Assembly (NCBI GenBank): GCA_017522345.1
Contig: JAFWZN010000109.1
Location: 1-35,222 of the forward strand
Direction of reading: 5' to 3'
From: Clostridia bacterium
Lineage (GTDB): Bacteria; Bacillota; Clostridia; Christensenellales; Aristaeellaceae
DNA length: 35,222 nt
The notes beneath the pieces are model-generated. The model worked only from the letters and a program-made list of their open reading frames with translations, searched no databases and was not told where the DNA came from. Shown piece by piece: positions 1 to 6,301 of the stretch. Position 1 is the stretch's first letter. Each line of letters starts with the position of its first letter. The translations under genes and the position numbers were made by a program.

Positions 1-100
1 ACGCGCGATTTTGCCGTACATGCCGCCAAAATCGATTGAAAATGGAGAGGGAGTACGCTCCCTCTCCATGCCTCACCCAGAGGTTTGTTGATGGTCTGAA
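1..100. repeat. Left copy of ~100-bp inverted terminal repeat
   Basis: The first 100 bases match the reverse complement of 35083-35182 at 96 of 100 positions by eye. The differences are three adjacent bases at 13-15 and one base in the hairpin loop. The repeat holds a perfect 12-bp hairpin (arms 42-53 and 58-69, loop TACG). It begins at the window edge, so its true outer end is unknown. No gene on the minus strand reads into it, so this copy is not simply the terminator of a neighbour. I infer a dispersed non-coding repeat. Confidence 0.9.
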
Positions 101-118
101 TGATACGAAGAGTATCAT
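100..118. promoter_or_regulatory. Small palindrome upstream of PAP2 gene
   Basis: ATGATAC (100-106) and GTATCAT (112-118) form a perfect 7-bp inverted repeat with a 5-base spacer. It sits just inside the terminal repeat and about 95 bases before the PAP2 start. It could be an operator for a dimeric repressor or a small RNA hairpin. Nothing in the sequence tells these apart. Confidence 0.3.
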
Positions 119-210
119 CGTTGTGATGACCCGTTTCTTGTGGTAGTTCATACCTTCTCTTAAAATATGTTTAGGCAAGAGCCAAATACTATAAGGAAGG
201 TTGAACAAAA

Positions 211-864
211 ATGAAAAAGAAAAATCAGAAACACTTCTTAATTGCAGTATGTATGCTTATTGCATTTGTGATGTGGACGGTAGCAATTCGTTTTATTGAT
301 GTGCAAGCAATCGGACCCCAAGCGTCATCTGTTGGATTTGCAACAATTAACAAGTTTGTTCATAATCTCATCGGTGTGCACATGTCCTTGTATACCATCA
401 CAGATTGGTTGGGGCTGGTGCCGATCGTTTTTGTAATGGGATTTGCATTGCTCGGACTTATTCAATGGATTAAGAGAAAGCACCTCTTGAAAGTGGATTA
501 CAATATTCTTATTCTTGGCGACTTCTATATCGTTGTGATGGCGGTATATGTACTATTTGAAATGCTTGTTGTAAATTACAGACCAGTGTTGATTGGTGGG
601 AATTTGGAAGCATCTTATCCCTCATCAACAACAACGCTCGTAATGTGTGTTATGCCGACTGCTGTCATGCAATTTCATGCCCGTATCAAAAACAATGTTC
701 TTAAACGATTTATTGCTGCTGCAATTATCGCTTTTATTGTTTTTATGGTAATTGGAAGACTTATTTCGGGTGTGCATTGGCTTACCGATATTATCGGCGG
801 TGCATTGCTTAGTGCAGGTTTGGTGCTGATGTATCGTGCTGTTATTCGCTTGGAAGTTAGATAA
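211..864 (+). CDS. PAP2-family membrane phosphatase-like protein
   Basis: This 217-residue integral membrane protein has hydrophobic segments near residues 10-28, 66-86, 100-122, 145-157, 168-184 and 195-211. It carries a PAP2 (type 2 phosphatidic acid phosphatase) signature. Motif 1 ends in R124-P125 but has Glu117 where the usual Lys stands. Motif 2 reads YPSST (136-140), with Thr in place of the usual His. Motif 3 is intact (R183, H189, D193). From memory, this altered pattern recurs in a Bacillota subfamily, so it need not mean decay; the substrate is unknown. The start follows AAGGAAGG with good spacing. Base composition and codons (AAT, ATT, TTT) are clearly AT-richer than in the neighbours. 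With its position inside the terminal repeat, that suggests recent transfer. It is monocistronic. Confidence 0.85.
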   Translation: MKKKNQKHFLIAVCMLIAFVMWTVAIRFIDVQAIGPQASSVGFATINKFVHNLIGVHMSLYTITDWLGLVPIVFVMGFALLGLIQWIKRKHLLKVDYNILILGDFYIVVMAVYVLFEMLVVNYRPVLIGGNLEASYPSSTTTLVMCVMPTAVMQFHARIKNNVLKRFIAAAIIAFIVFMVIGRLISGVHWLTDIIGGALLSAGLVLMYRAVIRLEVR

Positions 865-957
865 ATTCCAATTTGTCGAGTTGTTGAAAAAACGCGAGCG
901 CCTTTATTGGGGACAATGTCACTCAAGTAAGAACGAAACAATTTACATGCGGGGCAA

Positions 958-1014
958 AAAACCCGTCCCCTACAGGAAGAAATCGGCTTCTTCACTATGT
1001 AGGGGACGGGTTTT
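958..1014. repeat. Long hairpin repeat, possible bidirectional terminator
   Basis: Arms 958-974 and 998-1014 are perfect 17-bp complements containing CCCGTCCCCTACA and its reverse. An inner 6-bp pair lies at 976-981 with 988-993. It stands between two converging genes, with A-runs on one side and T-runs on the other, so it could stop transcription in both directions. The length and the double-stem form also fit a small dispersed palindromic element. Confidence 0.7.
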
Positions 1015-1094
1015 CTGTTTCGGACTTTTGCTTTTTCCGTCAAGATTGAGAGCGATCAATAGCCGGACTCTGTTTAAGACGCCTCTTTTTTCTT

Positions 1095-2015
1095 TTATCC
1101 CTTTACGCCGCCAAGAACCATACCCGTTACAAAGTATCTTTGCAGGAACGGATATACGACGAGAATCGGCAGCGCCGAAACCACGGTGATGGCGCAGCGC
1201 ACGGTAATCGGAGTGGATTTGCTTGCGCTGGTAGAAGCAAGCGCGTCTACCGAGGTATTGGCCGCATTGGTCGTATTCATAGAGGTCGCAAGCTTCATCT
1301 TCAGAAGGTACTGGAGCGAATACAGATTCTTTTTACTGCCGTTATACAGCTGCGTGTCGAACCACTGGTTCCAGCTGCCTACGGCGACAAACAGCGCGAC
1401 CGTTGCAAGAACGGGCATGCACAGCGGGAATATGATCTGCCAGAAAATTCGAAGATCGTTCGCGCCGTCAATGCGCGCGGATTCCGCCAGCGCCTCGGGA
1501 AGACCGATGATGTAGGTTCTGATAACGATCATGTTGAAGCAGGAGAACATGGTGGGAACGATGTATACCCAGAATGTTTTGCTGAGATTCAGCGTTTTCT
1601 GAATTAAGAGGAAGTTCGGAATCAGACCCGCGTTTACGTACATGGTCATAACGACGATAAACGTGATGGGCTTTCTGAGAACATATTCTTTACGGCTGAG
1701 CGCAAAGGCCAGCATGGAGGTTAAGAAGATGTTCAAAAGCGTCGTAATCACGGTACGGGCGACGGAAATCCCGAAGGCATTATACGTAAGCTTATCGGAC
1801 AGAAGCGAATTATAGGCTTCAACGCTGAATTCGCGTGGCCAAAGGCCGATGCCGCCACGCACGGCGTCGATACCGTCGTTAAATGAAATTGCCACGGTGT
1901 TGAGAACAGGATATAAGGTCAGGAACATCAAAAGCACAAGAACGATTGTGTTTACGATCGGAAACATCATAACTTTCCGATGTTTTTTTCTCTTTTTTGC
2001 GATGATCTCAGTCAC
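1095..2015 (-). CDS. Carbohydrate ABC transporter permease (LplC/YtcP type)
   Basis: This 306-residue inner-membrane permease is one half of the channel of a sugar or oligosaccharide importer. It has six or so membrane segments and the conserved cytoplasmic EAA loop (EALAESARIDGANDLRIFW, about residues 177-195) ending in FPLCMP, which contacts the ATPase. The length is normal for the family. It starts at GTG after AGGGAGGG, which overlaps the stop of the preceding permease gene 14 bases away, so translation is probably coupled. It is the last gene of the SBP-permease-permease operon. There is no ATPase gene in the cluster; such systems usually borrow a shared MsmX/MsmK-type ATPase encoded elsewhere. 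The substrate cannot be read from sequence. Confidence 0.93.
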   Translation of the reverse strand: MTEIIAKKRKKHRKVMMFPIVNTIVLVLLMFLTLYPVLNTVAISFNDGIDAVRGGIGLWPREFSVEAYNSLLSDKLTYNAFGISVARTVITTLLNIFLTSMLAFALSRKEYVLRKPITFIVVMTMYVNAGLIPNFLLIQKTLNLSKTFWVYIVPTMFSCFNMIVIRTYIIGLPEALAESARIDGANDLRIFWQIIFPLCMPVLATVALFVAVGSWNQWFDTQLYNGSKKNLYSLQYLLKMKLATSMNTTNAANTSVDALASTSASKSTPITVRCAITVVSALPILVVYPFLQRYFVTGMVLGGVKG

Positions 2016-2029
2016 TTACGATCCCTCCC

Positions 2030-2983
2030 TTACAACAGCGTCTCTTCATCCAGCTTCTTCGCAACGAAGTTCGCCAGGAAGAGCAATATAATGCCAACCA
2101 CACTCTTGAACATACCGGCGGAAATGGCTCTGCCGTACTTGTTGTTCTGGATACCGAATTCCATAACAAACACGTCAAGCGTCTGAGAATAGTCGAATAC
2201 CTGTTTGTTACCGAGCAGATACTGAATTTCAAATCCGGCTTCCATCAGGTGGCCGATATTCATAATGAGAAGCACTACGAACGTAGACTTGATGCCCGGC
2301 AGGGTAACGTTCAAAATGCGCTGGAAACGGCCTGCGCCGTCAATCGCAGCGGCTTCATAAAGGGTAGGATCGATTGAAGTCATGGTGGAAATATAGATGA
2401 TGGAGTTCCAGCCAACTTCCTTCCATACATTGATCACGCCGACCAGCCACCAGAAATACCTGCCATCACCCAGCCACCACACGGGCGTCTTTATGATGCC
2501 CATCGAAAGCAGAAGCGAGTTCACAGGGCCATCGGAAGCAAACATGTTCTGCGCCATGCCGACAACGATAACCATACTGAGGAAGTGCGGAAGATAAGTA
2601 ACCGTCTGCACGGTTCGTTTGAAGGTACGATTTGAAACCTCGTTTAAAAGAATCGCAAGTAAAATGGACGAGGCCGTTCCGAAAACCAGGTTGATCAAAC
2701 TCATTGCCAGCGTATTTCTGAAGCCGAACCAGAAAAGCTCCTCCTGGAAGAGCCATTCAAAATTGCCCAGACCGATCCATGCCGCGCCTTCCTTGATGGT
2801 GGAAATGTCTAAATTCTGAAATGCATACCGCCATCCCCACAAGGGATAGTAGTTGAAAAGCAATACATACAAAAGCATGGGAACGGACATCAGCATAAGA
2901 TACCGCTGATCGATCAGTCTCATCCATACCGATTTCCGATTGACCTTCATTTTTGATATGTCCCTCGGTGCGGCTCCTGTCAT
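2030..2983 (-). CDS. ABC transporter permease (LplB/YteP type)
   Basis: This 317-residue permease is the partner channel subunit of the importer. The cytoplasmic N-terminus (about 25 residues, basic) leads into a first membrane helix near residues 32-50, followed by five more. The EAA loop (LYEAAAIDGAGRFQRILNV then TLPGI, about residues 208-232) is typical. The ATG start is preceded by AAAGGAG at 9 bases. The gene lies 69 bases beyond the binding-protein stop; that gap holds a hairpin with a T-run that probably lowers permease expression relative to the binding protein. Proteins of this family sit with LplA/YtcQ-like binding proteins and often with AraC regulators, as here. Confidence 0.93.
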   Translation of the reverse strand: MTGAAPRDISKMKVNRKSVWMRLIDQRYLMLMSVPMLLYVLLFNYYPLWGWRYAFQNLDISTIKEGAAWIGLGNFEWLFQEELFWFGFRNTLAMSLINLVFGTASSILLAILLNEVSNRTFKRTVQTVTYLPHFLSMVIVVGMAQNMFASDGPVNSLLLSMGIIKTPVWWLGDGRYFWWLVGVINVWKEVGWNSIIYISTMTSIDPTLYEAAAIDGAGRFQRILNVTLPGIKSTFVVLLIMNIGHLMEAGFEIQYLLGNKQVFDYSQTLDVFVMEFGIQNNKYGRAISAGMFKSVVGIILLFLANFVAKKLDEETLL

Positions 2984-3010
2984 CGTAAGGCACTCCTTTC
3001 AAAAAACCAA

Positions 3011-3032
3011 GGGGAGAGGAACTCCTCTCCCC
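3011..3032 (-). terminator. Attenuating hairpin between binding protein and permeases
   Basis: GGGGAGAGG (3011-3019) pairs with CCTCTCCCC (3024-3032) around a 4-base loop. Read on the minus strand it is followed by TTGGTTTTTTG, as in a Rho-independent terminator. It lies between the binding-protein stop and the permease ribosome site. It therefore probably ends most transcripts after the binding protein and lets a fraction through. Confidence 0.75.
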
Positions 3033-3052
3033 AAGGCAGGAAAGATATTCGT

Positions 3053-4687
3053 TTATTTGGTAGCCAGCTCAACGAGCTTGAGAACTTCCGCCTGCATGAA
3101 CTCGGTGTAGATTTCAGCATAGGGAGTGATCTCAGCTACGAAAGCATCCCAGTTTTCATCGAGTTCAGCCTGATCGGCGCTCATGATGATCTTGGGCAGC
3201 CACTGATCCTGGATGAGGAGGAATTTGTCATAGTCGTCCTGGATGGGGCTCTTGTCGATCTGCCAGGCTTCGCCGTAGGGAGCGAGCTCGCAGGGAGCGT
3301 TGAAGAAGTCAGCGGGCTTCTTGTAGCCGTAGGCAGAGAGGAACGCCTTGTCATAATCGCTCATGAGGTTGAAGTAGTTTTCGCCCTGATCGCTGTGCGC
3401 CCATGCGTTGCCGTCGTCCTGGGTGCCCTGCTTCTTGGGAGCGGATTCCCAGATGGTCAGAGCGGCGTTCTGCATCTTCCACGCGGCATCCTGACGATTG
3501 GCGTACTGCTCGGCGGTCATGAGCATGCGGTCGCCTTCTACGTAGTAGTCTTCGCCTTCAATGCCCCACTGGAGGAGCTTCTGCCACTTGTCAGAGAGAA
3601 GGCCTTCGAACAGCTGGATCATGCGCTCGGGATATTCGCACTTTACGGAGATACCGAAGCCGCGGTCCTTGTTGGGAACAGCGCCGTTCAGATACTGTTC
3701 GGAGATAACGCCGTAGCCGTACTCTTCGTCATAAACGAGGGGCAGGGCGCAGTAGGTGTTCTCGTACATACCGGCGGTTTCGAGCGCTGCGGTGGCAGTG
3801 CCGAAGTCCCAGGTCTGATCAAACATGCCGAGTACGGTGCCGCTGGACAGCTTGGCAATGTACTGGTCATAGGTCATAACGAAGGTGTCGGGATTGATGA
3901 GGCCGTTGTTGTAGGCTTCGTTGAGCTTCTCGTAGTAAGCCTTAGCATAGGGCTTGTCGATGAAGGTCTCGGTCTCCCAGTTGCCGGTGTTTACATTTAC
4001 GATAACCTCACCGTCGTTCGGGCGGCCCATCAGGTGCTGAACGGGGTTGATTAAGCAGAAGTGACGCCAGTCTTCGCAGAGGATCGCGAAGCCTTCGTAG
4101 GCAGCGCCGTTTTCATCGGTGGGGTTGGCAGCGATGAAGTCCTCGATCAGATCGAAGTACTCGTTGAGGGTCTTGATCTGGGGATAATCCGCCCAGGCAA
4201 GAACCTGCTTCTGGACGAAGAATGCGGGGCCGTTGCAGGCGTTCTGGATCTGAGCGTTGTAGTTGATGCCGTAGTTGGGGATGATGAACAGCTCGCCCTT
4301 CTCATTCACGATCTGGGGCAGGATGTCCTTGATGTGATTCCAGAGGTTGGGGGTGTCGGTTTCGTTGATGTAGTCGAGAAGATTGATCAGCGCGCCGGCG
4401 TTGATGAGCTTTTCAGCGCTGTTGCCGCCGTCGAACAGATCCGGATAGTCTTCGCCGGCAAGCTTGGTGCCGAGGGTTTCGTCGAGGTCGCCTGCGAGGA
4501 ATTCGATTTCGAACTTGATGCCGAACTCTTCCTCAATAAGCTTGTACATCTTGTTGTCGTCCGTGGGCTGATCGCCGGGATCGCCGCGGAACACAGTTAC
4601 GGTGATGACTTCTTCTTCAGCAACGGCAAAGCCGGCGAAGGAGAATACCATCGCGAGGGTCAGAAGAACCGCTAAAAGTTTACGCAT
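3053..4687 (-). CDS. Extracellular solute-binding protein of ABC importer
   Basis: This 544-residue secreted binding protein of the large LplA/YtcQ class (usual length about 500-560) delivers a sugar or oligosaccharide to the two permeases. The start is the ATG at 4687, since GAGGAGG stands 9 bases before it; the longer TTG frame at 4705 would include the ribosome site. The signal peptide has MRK, a hydrophobic core to about residue 20, then AVA before EEE, which is a signal peptidase I site. There is no lipobox cysteine, although binding proteins of Gram-positive cells are normally lipid-anchored. The mature protein begins with acidic residues and the family motif around DYPDLFDGG. It is first in the operon, divergent from the AraC gene. 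Confidence 0.93.
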   Translation of the reverse strand: MRKLLAVLLTLAMVFSFAGFAVAEEEVITVTVFRGDPGDQPTDDNKMYKLIEEEFGIKFEIEFLAGDLDETLGTKLAGEDYPDLFDGGNSAEKLINAGALINLLDYINETDTPNLWNHIKDILPQIVNEKGELFIIPNYGINYNAQIQNACNGPAFFVQKQVLAWADYPQIKTLNEYFDLIEDFIAANPTDENGAAYEGFAILCEDWRHFCLINPVQHLMGRPNDGEVIVNVNTGNWETETFIDKPYAKAYYEKLNEAYNNGLINPDTFVMTYDQYIAKLSSGTVLGMFDQTWDFGTATAALETAGMYENTYCALPLVYDEEYGYGVISEQYLNGAVPNKDRGFGISVKCEYPERMIQLFEGLLSDKWQKLLQWGIEGEDYYVEGDRMLMTAEQYANRQDAAWKMQNAALTIWESAPKKQGTQDDGNAWAHSDQGENYFNLMSDYDKAFLSAYGYKKPADFFNAPCELAPYGEAWQIDKSPIQDDYDKFLLIQDQWLPKIIMSADQAELDENWDAFVAEITPYAEIYTEFMQAEVLKLVELATK

Positions 4688-4712
4688 GATTTCCATCCTC
4701 CTCAAAATATTT

Positions 4713-4727
4713 GGGGATTTTATCCCC
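4713..4727. promoter_or_regulatory. Inverted repeat in the importer leader
   Basis: GGGGAT (4713-4718) and ATCCCC (4722-4727) are perfect 6-bp arms around TTT. It sits between the importer promoter and the Shine-Dalgarno sequence of the binding-protein gene, so a bound repressor or a folded RNA here would affect expression. Which of these it is cannot be decided. Confidence 0.4.
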
Positions 4728-4738
4728 TGTCTGTATAA

Positions 4739-4767
4739 AGTATAGACAATGTTAAGATTAATAACAA
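4739..4767 (-). promoter_or_regulatory. Promoter of the ABC importer operon
   Basis: On the minus strand TTGTTA (4762-4767) and TATACT (4739-4744) are separated by 17 bases, a fair sigma-A promoter. The predicted transcript starts about 45 bases before the binding-protein ATG. An inverted repeat, GGGGAT-TTT-ATCCCC (4713-4727), lies in the leader just before the ribosome site and could be an operator or a leader hairpin. Confidence 0.6.
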
Positions 4768-4882
4768 TACATCATTAGAATTATTTTGGGACAAATATAT
4801 CCTTTTACTTTACTTTGGTGAATATTTCCTGTAGACTTGTTTTGTCACAGACGTCTAAATCGCAATGAAAGGCGGGATTCGC

Positions 4883-5704
4883 ATGAGAAACGTATTTTAT
4901 GAAAAACGCGACCAAACGGTGTTCATCGGTACATTCTGCGATCATCCCTTCCCTTCTCATGTTCATGACGTGGTGGAGATCATTTGTCTGCTTTCAGGAA
5001 AGCTGAAATTCAGCGTCGCATCCCAGTCGTTTTTGCTTGAACGGGGCGATATTATTGCCGCTTTTCCCTCCATACCGCATTCCTATGACGAACTTTCGGA
5101 AGACGCGCAGGGGATTTCGCTTATTTTCTCGCCGGAAACCATCGGCGAATTCACCCACGCGTTCAGAACAATGCTGCCCGTGTGTCCGCTGCTTGAAAAA
5201 AAGAAGCAGGCGCCCGAGCTTGATCCGATCATTCAAGCGATGTCCCGTATTCCCTTAAAGGACAAAAGCCCCCTGAAGCTTGGTTATCTTCATATCTTTT
5301 TGTCCTATCTTTTTACCTGCATGCCGCTTCATCAAATGGAAAAAAATATCCATTCCAGTCTCTCGCATCAGGTGCTTCACTACATTTCGGAGCATTTCAC
5401 GGAGCCCCTTTCTCTTGAAAGCACATCCCGTGCGCTGGGCATCAGCCGCATCCATTTGTCCCATATCTTTTCCCAGCAGCTCAAAATCAATTTCCGTCAA
5501 TACATCAATACGCTGAGAATCAATCACGCCTGCACGCTTCTTCAAAACGCATCCTATTCGATTTCGGAGATTTCCTACATGTGCGGCTACGAAAACCCGA
5601 GAACCTTCCACCGCGCATTTTTAAGCATCTGCCAGACAACGCCGAACAAATACCGAAATCATCTGTTTGAAGTGACGTCTTACGACAAACCTTCTCAGGA
5701 ATAA
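4883..5704 (+). CDS. AraC-family transcriptional regulator
   Basis: This 273-residue cytoplasmic regulator has an N-terminal cupin-like effector domain (HVHDVVEIICLLSG, then ERGDII and PSIPHSYD), which typically senses a small sugar. It ends in a pair of helix-turn-helix motifs over the last ~100 residues (LSLESTSRALGISRIHLSHI, then SISEISYMCGYENPRTFHRA). The ATG at 4883 is preferred because AAAGGCGGG lies before it; the ATG at 4865 has no ribosome site. It is transcribed away from the ABC importer from a shared ~195-bp intergenic region, so it most likely controls that operon in response to the imported sugar. A hairpin terminator follows closely. Confidence 0.92.
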   Translation: MRNVFYEKRDQTVFIGTFCDHPFPSHVHDVVEIICLLSGKLKFSVASQSFLLERGDIIAAFPSIPHSYDELSEDAQGISLIFSPETIGEFTHAFRTMLPVCPLLEKKKQAPELDPIIQAMSRIPLKDKSPLKLGYLHIFLSYLFTCMPLHQMEKNIHSSLSHQVLHYISEHFTEPLSLESTSRALGISRIHLSHIFSQQLKINFRQYINTLRINHACTLLQNASYSISEISYMCGYENPRTFHRAFLSICQTTPNKYRNHLFEVTSYDKPSQE

Positions 5705-5723
5705 AGGTAAATATGACTCTCCC

Positions 5724-5755
5724 AAGCCGCCGTTTGATTCATACGGCGGCTTTTT
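5724..5755. terminator. Bidirectional terminator
   Basis: AAGCCGCCG (5724-5732) pairs perfectly with CGGCGGCTT (5744-5752) and is followed by T residues. It ends the AraC gene on the plus strand and overlaps the stop of the converging small membrane protein gene. Confidence 0.85.
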
Positions 5756-6161
5756 ATCTGTAGGCCCTTGTGCGTCTGCCCGCTTTCATGTTGGCAAGCA
5801 CAACGCCCGCGCTTGCTCCGATCAACGCGCCCGCCGTTTCCTCAATCGCCATGACGGCTGCGCTTGCGCCGCTTCCGTCAATGATCGAATACATCCCGTA
5901 TCCTATGAGAATATACAGTATCCCGACGGCTGCGCCCGTCAAAAGTCCCTTCTCGCCGCCGCGCCCAACGCTGAAAAACACGCCTGCCAGAACGGAGATT
6001 ACCTTAATCAGCTGATTGACAATGAGAATCGCCTTTTCGTCAAGCCCCCGAACGACCACCCATCCCGTCAAAAGAAGCATGCCGATTACCGTCGCAAGAG
6101 ACGCAATCATCACGCCTTTCAATATGCGGATAAGCGGCTTTACATCCAATTTCCCCTTCAA
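5754..6161 (-). CDS. TIGR04086-like small membrane protein
   Basis: This protein of about 135 residues has four predicted membrane helices (about residues 15-35, 45-62, 68-90 and 98-120 of the chosen frame), glycine- and alanine-rich later helices, and a basic tail ending in RRTRAYR. The pattern fits the TIGR04086/YrzE-like membrane protein family of Bacillota, whose function is unknown. I chose a TTG start at 6161 because AGGGGGG stands 7 bases before it. An ATG at 6257 would add a 32-residue basic stretch and would overlap the promoter of the helicase gene. It is a lone gene converging on the AraC gene. Confidence 0.7.
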   Translation of the reverse strand: MKGKLDVKPLIRILKGVMIASLATVIGMLLLTGWVVVRGLDEKAILIVNQLIKVISVLAGVFFSVGRGGEKGLLTGAAVGILYILIGYGMYSIIDGSGASAAVMAIEETAGALIGASAGVVLANMKAGRRTRAYR

Positions 6162-6239
6162 TGCTTTTCCCCCCTGAAATCGAAATTTTCTCAGAAAATC
6201 ATATGCGCCTCTCCTTCCAATGAGCACAAGCTTGCTTCG

Positions 6240-6268
6240 TTGACATGCCCTTGGCATCGTGCTATACT
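6240..6268 (+). promoter_or_regulatory. Sigma-A promoter of the SNF2 helicase gene
   Basis: TTGACA (6240-6245), a 17-base spacer and TATACT (6263-6268) form a near-consensus promoter 34 bases before the helicase start codon. This argues for its own strong transcription unit. Confidence 0.85.
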
Positions 6269-6301
6269 TTTTTCATAAACAGTTAAGGCAGGTTGCATTT
6301 C

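Noticed and set aside
958..1014. Double-stem palindrome as a CRISPR repeat or tRNA-like gene
   Set aside because: There is one copy only, with no spacer array, and the fold is a simple long hairpin without tRNA arms.
3395..4675. Two long plus-strand open frames (219 and 204 codons) opposite the binding-protein gene
   Set aside because: They are antisense shadows of a well-supported family protein with biased codons; no ribosome site and no recognisable domain.
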